Made by a program: the position numbers and the translations under genes. A stretch of DNA of 34,492 bases from Streptomyces scabichelini (GTDB lineage: Bacteria; Actinomycetota; Actinomycetes; Streptomycetales; Streptomycetaceae): contig NZ_JAAKZY010000108.1 of the NCBI RefSeq assembly GCF_011045015.1, positions 1 through 34,492 of the forward strand, in the 5' to 3' direction. Position 1 is the first letter of the stretch. Each line of letters begins with the position of its first letter. This document shows, one piece after another, positions 1-7,637 of this stretch. The notes beneath the pieces were generated by a model, which searched no databases, was not told where the DNA came from, and saw only the letters and a program-made list of their open reading frames with translations.

Positions 1-13
1 GGGGCGCAGCCCC
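1..13 (-). terminator. Terminator-like hairpin at window edge
   Basis: GGGGC pairs with GCCCC around a 3-nt loop, 46 nt downstream of the kinase-like gene stop at 60 (minus strand). The stem touches the window edge and may be longer. Compact GC hairpins without a U-tract are common Streptomyces terminators. Confidence 0.35.
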
Positions 14-59
14 CGCGGATGGGACGGGTAGGGGCGGCGGGGGCGAAGAAACCCCCTGG

Positions 60-896
60 TCACCACTGCGGCGGGCTCGCAATGGACCGCGCCAGTACGT
101 CATCGAGGACACGCGCAGTGGTGGGCACGTCCAGCTGGGAGTTGTCGATGATGGGGAGCCCGGAGCCGTACCAGCCGGCCATGCGGCCATGGATACGGGC
201 GACTTCCTCATCGGTGAGGCGGCGGTTTCCGGAGCGCTCGGCGTTGCGCTCCAGGACTATCTCCAGGCCGGGAAGCAGCACGACCGGCAGCAAGCCGGGA
301 CCGACGTGCCGCTTCCAGCCACCGAGGCCGACGACCGGCCGGTCCGGGAAAACCGCGTCGTCGAGGATGCACGAGATGCCGTTGGCCAGGAAGTTGCGGG
401 CCGCGAAGCCGCAGGTACGGCGGGCGAGACGATACTGCGCCTCCGAGTGGTCGTTCCACCCCGACTGCGGGTCCGCGAAGCCCGACCGCACCCATTCACG
501 CACGTCGTCGAGGCTGATGTGCGCGGTGGGCACCCGGCGGTGGTCGGCCCAGTACTTGGCGACGCTCGTCTTGCCGGCGCCGGCGGGGCCGATGAGCAGG
601 ACGGCGAGCGTGGTGGACGTGGGGTCGGGCGTGCCGGCGGCGGGCGGCGGGCTCGGCATCGCGACGGGGCCGCCCGGCGGCAGCTGGACGTGACCCGTGG
701 TGTCCGGCATCGGCGGCGCGGGTACGTGATGCGGGGCGGGCGCGTGGCCCGGAGGGTGCGGGGCGGGCCCGGATGTTCCGGCGAAACCCGGCGGCGGGTT
801 CACAGGGGCAGGACCCGCGGGAGAACCCATAGGGACACCCTGGTGACCGCCCGGCTGGTGGGGCGGCGGCAGCGGAGACCCCACTGCGTGCTGCAT
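60..896 (-). CDS. P-loop kinase-like ATP-binding protein with proline-rich N-terminus
   Basis: A 278-residue protein in two parts. Residues 1-95 are low-complexity (Pro, Gly, His, Ala) and probably disordered. Residues 96-278 look like a small P-loop kinase: Walker A GPAGAGKT at 103-110 after a hydrophobic strand, an SLDD motif at 128-131 where such kinases bind substrate, and a LID-like segment with RNAER and NRRLTDEEV at 217-232. This resembles the zeta-toxin/AAA_33 and polynucleotide-kinase type folds, but the substrate cannot be read from the sequence. The ATG at 896 is the first in frame. It is the last gene of the minus-strand run in this window, 288 nt after aroB, separated from it by a strong inverted repeat, so it may have its own promoter. 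I do not recognise a characterised homologue; the kinase fold is inferred from motifs. Confidence 0.75.
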   Translation of the reverse strand: MQHAVGSPLPPPHQPGGHQGVPMGSPAGPAPVNPPPGFAGTSGPAPHPPGHAPAPHHVPAPPMPDTTGHVQLPPGGPVAMPSPPPAAGTPDPTSTTLAVLLIGPAGAGKTSVAKYWADHRRVPTAHISLDDVREWVRSGFADPQSGWNDHSEAQYRLARRTCGFAARNFLANGISCILDDAVFPDRPVVGLGGWKRHVGPGLLPVVLLPGLEIVLERNAERSGNRRLTDEEVARIHGRMAGWYGSGLPIIDNSQLDVPTTARVLDDVLARSIASPPQW

Positions 897-924
897 CCGG
901 TGCCACTCCGTCTCGTGTCTTTTG

Positions 925-1037
925 GCTCACTCGCTTCCGGGGCGCCTCAGTCGGTGTCGAGAGCCCGACCGTGCTCAACCCTTCGGGCCTCCGCGCGCTC
1001 GCACTCTCGACACCGACGCGCCCTTCAGCTCACTCGC
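925..1037. repeat. Stem-loop flanked by direct repeats in the aroB-kinase intergenic gap
   Basis: The 288-nt gap between aroB and the kinase gene holds a 14-bp perfect inverted repeat (950-963 with 1004-1017, core TCGGTGTCGAGAG) around a 40-nt loop. A further 6 bp (940-945 with 1018-1023) extends the stem after a 4-nt bulge. A 10-bp direct repeat, GCTCACTCGC, lies on both sides (925-934 and 1028-1037). It could terminate aroB transcripts, act as an operator for the kinase gene, or be a dispersed intergenic repeat. Confidence 0.55.
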
Positions 1038-1184
1038 GGCAGGCAATTGGCGCTGGCTGCGGGACACCTGCCCCGCTCCCTACCGAACGGTACCGTCCCC
1101 GGCCGCCGTTTGGTGAACGGCCAGGGTCGGTCCGAAGTGCCCAGCGGCACAAGGCAAATCAGCCCAACCACTGCCCGAAGCGAG

Positions 1185-2285
1185 CTATTCGCCCACTTCG
1201 CCGTAGGCGGCGAGGAGGACGGCCGGGTCGGGCCCCTCCAGGACGGTGGGCTTGGCCAGGCCGTCCAGGACGATGAAGCGCAACAGGTCGCCGCGGGACT
1301 TCTTGTCGACCTTCATGTTCTCCAGCAGCTTGGGCCACTGGTCGTAGCGGTAGTGCAGCGGCAGGCCCACGGACTCGAGGATGGTGCGGTGCCGGTCGGC
1401 GGTCTCGTCGTCCAACCGGCCCGCGAGACGGCCGAGTTCGGCGGCGAAGTGCATGCCGACGGCGACCGCGGCGCCGTGCCGCCACTGGTAGCGCTCGTTC
1501 TTCTCGATGGCGTGGCCCAGCGTGTGCCCGTAGTTGAGGATCTCCCGCAGCCCGGACTCCTTGAGGTCCGAGGAGACCACCTCGGCCTTGACCTTGATGG
1601 ACCGTTCGATCAGCTCCGCGGTGTGCGGTCCTGCCGGGCTGCGCGCCCCTTCCGGATCGGCCTCGATCAGTTCCAGGATCCGCGGGTCGGCGATGAATCC
1701 GGCTTTGATGATCTCCGCGAGCCCGGACACGAAGTCGTTGACGGGCAGGGAGTCCAGCGCGGCCAGGTCGCACAGCACGCCCGCCGGCGGGTGGAAGGCG
1801 CCAACCAGGTTCTTGCCCTCGGCGGTGTTGATCCCGGTCTTGCCGCCGACCGCCGCGTCCACCATGGCCAGCACAGTGGTGGGGACGGCGATCCAGCGGA
1901 CCCCGCGCAGCCAGCTCGCGGCCACGAACCCGGCCAGGTCGGTCGTCGAGCCGCCGCCCACCCCGACGATCACGTCGGTCCGGGTGAAGCCGGACTGGCC
2001 CAGCGCCTTCCAGCAGTACGCGGCGACCTCGGCCGTCTTGGCCTCCTCCGCGTTGGGCACCTGGATGGCCACCGCATCGAAGCCCTGCCCCGCCAGGTCG
2101 GCCCGCAGCGCCTCGCCGGTCTCGGCCAGCGCCTCCGGGTGGACGACAGCGATCCGCTTGGCTCGTCGGCCGATCAACTCACCCAGTTCGCCGAGGAGTT
2201 GACGGCCCACCAGCACCTCGTACGGCTCGGTGCCGGCCGTGCCGCCGACCTGGATCCGGGTCACCGTCTGGTCCTGCTCGCTCAT
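1185..2285 (-). CDS. aroB: 3-dehydroquinate synthase
   Basis: Second step of the shikimate pathway: NAD- and metal-dependent conversion of DAHP to 3-dehydroquinate in the cytosol. From the ATG at 2285 the protein is 366 residues, the usual AroB length. Visible signatures are the NAD-binding GVGGGSTTDLAGF at 108-120, PTTVLAMVDAAVGGKTGIN at 135-153, and the LAEIIK segment with a conserved Glu at about 191. The frame stays open further upstream, but that extension lies inside aroK. The chosen ATG overlaps the aroK stop as ATGA, the same junction as aroK/aroC, so aroC-aroK-aroB look translationally coupled. Confidence 0.97.
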   Translation of the reverse strand: MSEQDQTVTRIQVGGTAGTEPYEVLVGRQLLGELGELIGRRAKRIAVVHPEALAETGEALRADLAGQGFDAVAIQVPNAEEAKTAEVAAYCWKALGQSGFTRTDVIVGVGGGSTTDLAGFVAASWLRGVRWIAVPTTVLAMVDAAVGGKTGINTAEGKNLVGAFHPPAGVLCDLAALDSLPVNDFVSGLAEIIKAGFIADPRILELIEADPEGARSPAGPHTAELIERSIKVKAEVVSSDLKESGLREILNYGHTLGHAIEKNERYQWRHGAAVAVGMHFAAELGRLAGRLDDETADRHRTILESVGLPLHYRYDQWPKLLENMKVDKKSRGDLLRFIVLDGLAKPTVLEGPDPAVLLAAYGEVGE

Positions 2286-2800
2286 GCCTGCTTCAACTCC
2301 AAGGCGTCGAGGACCGCTTGGGCGACCTCCTCCGGGGCGCGGCCGTCGGTGGCGACGACCGCACGGGCGACTTCGGTGTACAGATGGCGGCGCGCCTCCA
2401 TCAGATCGCGCCACTGGCGGCGCGGGTTGACGGCGAGCAGCGGCCGGGCGGCGTTGAGACCGGTGCGCTTGACCGCCTCCTCGACATCCATCGACAGGTA
2501 CACGACCGGGAGGCCGGCCAGCAGCGCCCGGGTGTCGGCGTCGAGGATCGAGCCGCCGCCCAGGGCGAGTACACCCTCGTGCTCGGCCAGCGCCTGGTGC
2601 ACCGCGCGCTTCTCGATCGCCCGGAAGACGGGCTCGCCCTCCTCGACGAAGATGTCCGCGATGGTGCGTCCTTCGGCGGCCACGATGTCCTCGTCGGTGT
2701 CCCGGTAATCGCAGCCGAGCCGCTCCGCGACCAGCGAGCCCACCGTCGACTTGCCCACGCCCATGGGGCCGACGAGCACGACCACAGGTCCTGCGCTCAT
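2282..2800 (-). CDS. aroK: Shikimate kinase
   Basis: ATP-dependent phosphorylation of shikimate to shikimate-3-phosphate. From the ATG at 2800 the protein is 172 residues, normal for the family. The P-loop GPMGVGKST is at 11-19, a DTDEDI segment follows at about 34-39 (shikimate-binding Asp region), and ALGGGS supplies the conserved glycine motif of the shikimate site. A longer frame reaches 2944 but its first 48 codons lie inside aroC and have no family character. The start overlaps the aroC stop by ATGA, and the stop overlaps the aroB start in the same way. Confidence 0.96.
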   Translation of the reverse strand: MSAGPVVVLVGPMGVGKSTVGSLVAERLGCDYRDTDEDIVAAEGRTIADIFVEEGEPVFRAIEKRAVHQALAEHEGVLALGGGSILDADTRALLAGLPVVYLSMDVEEAVKRTGLNAARPLLAVNPRRQWRDLMEARRHLYTEVARAVVATDGRAPEEVAQAVLDALELKQA

Positions 2801-3981
2801 CGGATCACCAGGTTCTCGAGGTACGAGGTGACATTGCGCCGCGTCTCGGTGACGCTGTCGCCGGCGAACTTCTCCGCCACGGCGTCCGCCAGCACCAGCG
2901 CCACCATCGCCTCCGCCACGATGCCCGCGGCCGGGACCGCGCACACGTCCGAGCGCTGGTGGTGCGCCTTGGCCGCCTCACCGGTCACCACATCGATGGT
3001 GGCCAACGCACGCGGCACGGTCGCGATCGGCTTCATCGCGGCGCGCACCCGCAGCAGCTCACCGGTGGTCAGCCCGCCCTCGGTACCGCCGGAGCGGCCC
3101 GAGGCCCGCTTGATGCCCTCTTCGGTCTGCACGATCTCGTCGTGTGCCTTCGAGCCCGGCACCCGCGCCAGGTCGAAGCCGTCGCCGACCTCGACGCCCT
3201 TGATGGCCTGGATACCCATCAGCGCGGCCGCCAGCCGGGCGTCAAGCCGCCGGTCCCAGTGCACATGCGAGCCCAGGCCCACCGGCACCCCGTACGCCAG
3301 CACCTCGACCACACCGCCGAGGGTGTCGCCGTCCTTGTGGGCCTGGTCGATCTCCGCGACCATCGCTTTCGACGCGTCCGCGTCCAGGCACCGCACCGGG
3401 TCCGCGTCCAGCTTCTCGACGTCCGAGGGCTTCGGGTAGACGCCGTACGGAGCCTTCGCCGCGGCCAGCTCGATGACGTGCGAGACGATCTCGATCCCGG
3501 CCGTCTCCTTCAGGTACGAGCGCGCCACCGCACCCAGCGCGACGCGGGCCGCGGTCTCCCGCGCACTGGCCCGCTCCAGGATCGGCCGGGCCTCGTCGAA
3601 GCCGTACTTCTGCATGCCCGCCAGGTCCGCGTGGCCGGGCCGGGGCCGGGTCAGCGGCGCGTTGCGCGCCAGCTCGGCGAGCACGGCCGGGTCCACGGGG
3701 TCGGCCGCCATGACCTGCTCCCATTTCGGCCACTCGGTGTTGCCCACCATGACCGCGACCGGGGAGCCGAGGGTCAGCCCGTGCCGGACCCCGCCCAGGA
3801 AGGTGACCTCGTCGCGCTCGAACTTCATCCGCGCGCCACGCCCATAGCCAAGGCGCCGCCTCGCCAGGTGGTCCGCCACCATGTCCGTGGTGATCGGCAC
3901 GCCGGCGGGAAGACCCTCCAGCGTCGCGACAAGTGCGGGACCGTGGGACTCCCCCGCGGTCAGCCAGCGCAACCTGCTCAA
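2797..3981 (-). CDS. aroC: Chorismate synthase (TTG start)
   Basis: Last step of the shikimate pathway: FMNH2-dependent conversion of EPSP to chorismate. The N-terminal signature LRWLTAGESHGP, the RPRPGHADL motif and the RASARETAARVALGA segment are all AroC hallmarks. There is no ATG or GTG at the expected place. A TTG at 3981 sits 5 nt after GAGGAGCACC-type Shine-Dalgarno sequence (GAGGAG) and gives 394 residues, the usual length. The upstream continuation to 4101 has no family similarity. It leads the aroC-aroK-aroB coupled set; 169 nt separate it from the small membrane-protein gene upstream. The enzyme making EPSP (aroA) is not in this window. Confidence 0.95.
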   Translation of the reverse strand: MSRLRWLTAGESHGPALVATLEGLPAGVPITTDMVADHLARRRLGYGRGARMKFERDEVTFLGGVRHGLTLGSPVAVMVGNTEWPKWEQVMAADPVDPAVLAELARNAPLTRPRPGHADLAGMQKYGFDEARPILERASARETAARVALGAVARSYLKETAGIEIVSHVIELAAAKAPYGVYPKPSDVEKLDADPVRCLDADASKAMVAEIDQAHKDGDTLGGVVEVLAYGVPVGLGSHVHWDRRLDARLAAALMGIQAIKGVEVGDGFDLARVPGSKAHDEIVQTEEGIKRASGRSGGTEGGLTTGELLRVRAAMKPIATVPRALATIDVVTGEAAKAHHQRSDVCAVPAAGIVAEAMVALVLADAVAEKFAGDSVTETRRNVTSYLENLVIR

Positions 3982-4150
3982 CGGTGCTCCTCGATACTCG
4001 CGCCCTGGTACTGCGTACTGCCTGTGCCTACGCGCGTCCTCGCGTACGGCGACGGCGCGACCGGGTGCGCGGCCCTGGCCCGCCACTTCCGATCCTCCCA
4101 CGTCCGGCCCTGGGAACCGGCCGCTGGTCCATCAGGCGGACGCGACTGGA

Positions 4151-4411
4151 TCAGGTCGTGGCGTCGTTGCGCGGCTGCTGGGGAGCGTACGCACCGAGAT
4201 AGTCGGCGCCGCGCGCCCCGTCCGGCACATCGGGGATGGGCGTGATCGGGCCGAGCGCTCGTCGCAGGGCGCGTCCACGGCGCCACTTGACGACCTGGAA
4301 AACGAGAAAGCCGCCGACCGCCAGCCCTATTGCCGTGTACTGCAGCCAGTCCGGCAGGAAATTCAGCGTGGCCTGGAAGATTTCCGTCTTCCAGGAAGCC
4401 TGCGTGGTCAT
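4151..4411 (-). CDS. Small single-pass membrane protein of unknown function
   Basis: An 86-residue protein with a short amphipathic N-terminus, one clear hydrophobic segment at about 22-42 (QYTAIGLAVGGFLVFQV), a basic stretch straight after it (KWRRGRALRRALG) and a polar Pro/Asp tail. By the positive-inside rule the C-terminus should be cytoplasmic. The ATG at 4411 follows GAGGGGGA by about 6 nt, a good ribosome site. It lies between aroE and aroC on the same strand, 45 nt after aroE. I do not recognise a named family, and its place in a shikimate operon has no obvious explanation. Confidence 0.75.
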   Translation of the reverse strand: MTTQASWKTEIFQATLNFLPDWLQYTAIGLAVGGFLVFQVVKWRRGRALRRALGPITPIPDVPDGARGADYLGAYAPQQPRNDATT

Positions 4412-4456
4412 GAAGATTCCCCCTCGGTCCCGCCCCCTGCGGAACCGGAAAGAATC

Positions 4457-5296
4457 CTAACGTCGGGCGAGGGCGTGCTCCCCCGCTTTTCGCATGGCGT
4501 CCAGCGGGGCCGGCGTCCGGCCCGTCATCTGCTCGACCTGGAGTACCGCCTGGTGCACGAGCAGGTCGAGGCCGCTGACGACGGCGCCGCCGTACGCGGA
4601 CCAGCGGGCGGCGAGCGCGGTCGGCCACGGGTCGTACAGCACGTCGAAGAGTGTGGCGGGGCGCTCGGGGACGGCGGAGGCGAGGGCATCGGTGGCGCCC
4701 GCCGGGGTCGTGGCGACCACCAGCGGCGCACGCAGCGCCCGCTCGGCGTCCGCCCAGTCCGCGATGCGTACCTCGACCTCCAGGCGCTCGCTCCACTGCC
4801 GCATCTCGGCGGCGCGCGCCTCACTGCGGACGTACGCGACGATCTCGCCCGGGCAGATGCGCGAGACGGCGGCCAGCGCGGAGGAAGCGGTGGCGCCGGC
4901 GCCGAGGATGGCGGCGGACTCGGCCTGTTCGATGCCGCGCTCCCGCAGGGCGGCGACCATGCCGGGGATGTCGGTGTTGTCGCCGAAGCGCCGCCCGTCC
5001 TCGGCGAACACGACGGTGTTGACCGCCTCGACCGAGGCCGCGGTGTCGCTGATCTCGTCGAGCAGTGGAATCACCGCACGCTTCAACGGCATCGTCAGCG
5101 AAAGCCCCGCCCACTCGGGCCCGAGCCGCTCGAAGAACCCCGGCAGCGCTTCCTCGTCGATCTCGAAACGGTCGTACGACCAGTCGCCCAGGCCCAGTTC
5201 CTCGTACGCGGCGCGGTGCAGCACCGGGGAGAGAGAGTGGGCGATGGGTTTGCCGAGCACGGCGGCCCGGCGGGCGTCAGCCGCCCGAGCGCTCAT
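4457..5296 (-). CDS. aroE: Shikimate dehydrogenase
   Basis: NADPH-dependent reduction of 3-dehydroshikimate to shikimate. From the ATG at 5296 it is 279 residues. The substrate-binding KPIAHSLSP is at 16-24, the catalytic Lys is K72 in SLTMPLKRA, GDNTD at 105-109 carries the conserved Asp, and the Rossmann glycine motif GAGAT is at 132-136. The gene starts 20 nt inside the end of mltG (mltG stop at 5277-5279), so it is probably translated from the same message. The in-frame continuation to 5359 is inside mltG and was rejected. Confidence 0.95.
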   Translation of the reverse strand: MSARAADARRAAVLGKPIAHSLSPVLHRAAYEELGLGDWSYDRFEIDEEALPGFFERLGPEWAGLSLTMPLKRAVIPLLDEISDTAASVEAVNTVVFAEDGRRFGDNTDIPGMVAALRERGIEQAESAAILGAGATASSALAAVSRICPGEIVAYVRSEARAAEMRQWSERLEVEVRIADWADAERALRAPLVVATTPAGATDALASAVPERPATLFDVLYDPWPTALAARWSAYGGAVVSGLDLLVHQAVLQVEQMTGRTPAPLDAMRKAGEHALARR

Positions 5297-7028
5297 TGAA
5301 CTTGTCCTTGAGCTTCTGGAATTCGTCATGCGTCTTGGCGAATTCGGTCTTGGCCACACCGTCGGTCGCCACGAAGTAGTACCAGCCGTCGTCGGTCGGA
5401 TCGAGCGTCGCCTTCATGGCGACATCGCCCGGGTTTCCGATCGGGCCGGGCGGCAGCCCCTTGTTCGTGTACGTGTTGTACGGGTCCTTGTTGCTCTTGA
5501 TCTCCGACTCGCTGATGTCGATGTTGCTCTCGTTCTTCAGGTAATTGAAGGTCGAGTCGAACTGCAGGGCACCGTAGGTCTCGGGGTTGGCGAGGTCGAG
5601 ACGGTTGTAGACCACCTCCGCCATCTTGCGGTAGTCGTCGCTGGTCTTGCCCTCGGCCTGGACCAGGCTCGCGACCGTGACGACCTGGAGCGGATTGTCC
5701 AGCTTGAGTTCCTCGGCCTTGGCCTCCAGGTCGTACTCGGTGTACTTGGCCTTGGCCTGCGCGACCATCTTCTTCAGGACGTCCTCGGGCTTCATACCCT
5801 TTGCGGCGGCGTAGGTGTGCGGGTAAAGGAAACCTTCCAGCGGATCCTTGATGTCGTCGTTGCTGTTCGCCCAGTCGGGAAGCCCGAGGCTTTTGTATTC
5901 CTTCTTGGCGACGTTCGCGGTGGTGCCCTTGTCGAGCTCGAGCCTCTTGTCGATCGCCGCGTAGACCGCGTTGTTGCGCTGACCCGGCGCCACGATCATG
6001 TTGTTCTGGCTCTTGGGATCGAGCATCAGATTCACAGCGCTTTCGGCGGACATCTCCTTGTTGAGGAGATAGACGCCGGCCTGGATCCTTTGCCCCTCGG
6101 GGTTGTCCGACTGAGCGGACACGAACGCGTCGACGCTCTTCACCACGCCCGCCGCCTTCAGCTTCTGGCCGATCTCGTAGCCACCAGAGCCCTTGTCGAT
6201 CTCGACCATCACTGTCTGGCTGGTGCCGTCGCCCGCGAAGTCCGGCGCCTCGCCGAAACGGTCTTGGTAGAACTGGTAGCCGAAATAGCCGGCTCCGCCG
6301 ATACCACCGGCGAAGACGAGCGTCACGACCAGGCAGGCGCAGCCACTGCGGCGCTTCTTGCCGCCTTTGCCTTTGCCCTTTCCTTTGCCGCGCTTGCGGT
6401 CCGACGGGTCGTCGTCGAAGTCGTCGTCATCGTCGCCACCGCCCGCGAAGAAGGCGTGCTCGCCCTGGTCGGGTCCCGGGTCCCAGTCGGTCCGCGGCTC
6501 GGGTTCACGCTCGGCCTGACGACGGCTCGGGGGCTGAGGCGGCGGGTATGCGTCGGGGGTCCCGTAGTAGTCGGGCTGCTGACCGCCGTACGCGGACTGC
6601 TGGCCTCCGTACGGGTCGCCGGGGTCGGCGCCGTACGGGCCTTGACCCTGCTGCCCGGTGTCCCAGCCGCCGTTGTACTGCTGACCGTTCTGGTCGGGAT
6701 ACCCGTGACCGCCCTGACCGTGGTACTGGCCGCTCTGGTCCTGGTACTGGCCGTTCTGGTCGTGGTACTGATGCGGGTCCTGGCCGCCGTACTGCTGCTG
6801 CCCCTGGGCATGGTGCTGCTGCCCCTGGTCGTAGCCGGCCTGCTGGCCGGTGCCCCAGTCGCCGTACTGGTTGTGCTGCTGTTGCGGCTGCTGCGAATAG
6901 TGCTGCTGCTGGCCGCCGTAGGAGGACTGGGCCGCTTGGCCCTGCTGTCCTTCCCATCCGCCGTCCCCGAACAACGGGTCCTCGGGATGCCACGGTTCGG
7001 AGCCTTGGCCCCGGCCATACTCAGTCAT
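5277..7028 (-). CDS. mltG: Endolytic transglycosylase MltG (YceG-like) with Q/G/Y-rich cytoplasmic tail
   Basis: MltG cleaves nascent glycan strands at the membrane and helps set glycan length. This 583-residue copy has four parts: a Gln/Gly/Tyr-rich disordered region (1-160), an acidic run (199-208, mostly Asp), a Lys/Gly-rich run (211-227), and one transmembrane helix (about 230-253) followed by the extracellular YceG domain. The domain shows the catalytic glutamate (about E459 in SLVQAEGK), then EVVYNRL, LQFDSTFNY at 488-496 and the GPIGNPG motif. The E. coli protein is about 340 residues, so the N-terminal tail is the added part. The ATG at 7028 follows AGGGGA. ruvX is 123 nt upstream and aroE overlaps its end by 20 nt. 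Confidence 0.93.
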   Translation of the reverse strand: MTEYGRGQGSEPWHPEDPLFGDGGWEGQQGQAAQSSYGGQQQHYSQQPQQQHNQYGDWGTGQQAGYDQGQQHHAQGQQQYGGQDPHQYHDQNGQYQDQSGQYHGQGGHGYPDQNGQQYNGGWDTGQQGQGPYGADPGDPYGGQQSAYGGQQPDYYGTPDAYPPPQPPSRRQAEREPEPRTDWDPGPDQGEHAFFAGGGDDDDDFDDDPSDRKRGKGKGKGKGGKKRRSGCACLVVTLVFAGGIGGAGYFGYQFYQDRFGEAPDFAGDGTSQTVMVEIDKGSGGYEIGQKLKAAGVVKSVDAFVSAQSDNPEGQRIQAGVYLLNKEMSAESAVNLMLDPKSQNNMIVAPGQRNNAVYAAIDKRLELDKGTTANVAKKEYKSLGLPDWANSNDDIKDPLEGFLYPHTYAAAKGMKPEDVLKKMVAQAKAKYTEYDLEAKAEELKLDNPLQVVTVASLVQAEGKTSDDYRKMAEVVYNRLDLANPETYGALQFDSTFNYLKNESNIDISESEIKSNKDPYNTYTNKGLPPGPIGNPGDVAMKATLDPTDDGWYYFVATDGVAKTEFAKTHDEFQKLKDKFNERSGG

Positions 7029-7037
7029 CGATCCCCT

Positions 7038-7067
7038 AGAGCCGCGAGGCGGCGGTCGCGCGGCTCT
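7038..7067 (-). promoter_or_regulatory. Hairpin directly upstream of the mltG ribosome site
   Basis: A perfect 9-bp inverted repeat, AGAGCCGCG (7038-7046) with CGCGGCTCT (7059-7067), surrounds a 12-nt loop. On the minus-strand RNA it ends next to the AGGGGAT ribosome site of mltG. It lies in the 123-nt gap between ruvX and mltG, so it could attenuate read-through, terminate ruvX messages or adjust mltG translation. Confidence 0.4.
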
Positions 7068-7151
7068 GGTGGCCCGACTACCGTCCGCCTCTCTGCTGTG
7101 CGGTGGCTGTTCGAACGCCGCCGCATCGCGCGGAACGTTACCGTATCGCGA

Positions 7152-7637
7152 TCAGATGACCACTTCGACGCCATCGCCCGGAGCTTTACCTGACACCCGT
7201 TCGGATTCCAGCGCCTGCTGGAGGATGATCACGGCGGCTGCCTGGTCGATGACGGACCTGCCCTTCTTGGACTTCACGCCCGAGGCGCGCAGGCCCTGAC
7301 TGGCCGTGACTGTGGTCATCCTCTCGTCCACGAGTCTGACCGAAACGGGAGCGACCATGCGGGCCAATTCCTGGGCGAAGCCGCGGACCTTGACGGCGGC
7401 CGGGCCCTCGCCCCCCTTGAGGGAGCGAGGGAGTCCGACGACGATCTCGATCGGTTCGTACTCCTCGATCAGCTGCTTCAACCGCCGCTGGGCGGCCGGG
7501 ACATCGCGGCCCGGGACGGTTTCCACCGGGGTGGCGAGGATCCCGTCGGGGTCGCACGAGGCGACCCCGATCCGGGCGTCCCCGACGTCGATGGCGAGCC
7601 GACGGCCGCGGCGCATGACGCGTTCGTCTCCGCTCAC
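7152..7637 (-). CDS. ruvX: Putative pre-16S rRNA nuclease / RuvX (YqgF) resolvase-like protein
   Basis: RNase H-fold nuclease of the YqgF/RuvX family. E. coli YqgF takes part in 16S rRNA 5'-end maturation and relatives cut Holliday junctions. The 161-residue protein shows the first catalytic Asp in AIDVGDARIGVA (D17), VVGLPRSLKG in the middle, and VDERMTT near the third acidic position. The GTG at 7637 overlaps the alaS stop as GTGA, which favours it. An ATG seven codons later (7616) with GGAG 11 nt ahead is the alternative. It is coupled to alaS as in many actinomycetes. Confidence 0.9.
   Translation of the reverse strand: MSGDERVMRRGRRLAIDVGDARIGVASCDPDGILATPVETVPGRDVPAAQRRLKQLIEEYEPIEIVVGLPRSLKGGEGPAAVKVRGFAQELARMVAPVSVRLVDERMTTVTASQGLRASGVKSKKGRSVIDQAAAVIILQQALESERVSGKAPGDGVEVVI

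Noticed and set aside
189..2708. Very long plus-strand open frame opposite aroB and aroK (and similar ones at 4494-7193, 8147-11350, 15372-17921 and 20587-22554)
   Set aside because: Antisense shadows: at about 70% GC stop codons are rare, and each lies opposite a gene with clear family motifs. None shows a domain of its own.
6540..6960. Tandem repeat or mobile element suggested by CTG/CAG-rich DNA
   Set aside because: It encodes the Gln/Gly/Tyr-rich tail of MltG in frame, with varied codons; no terminal repeats.
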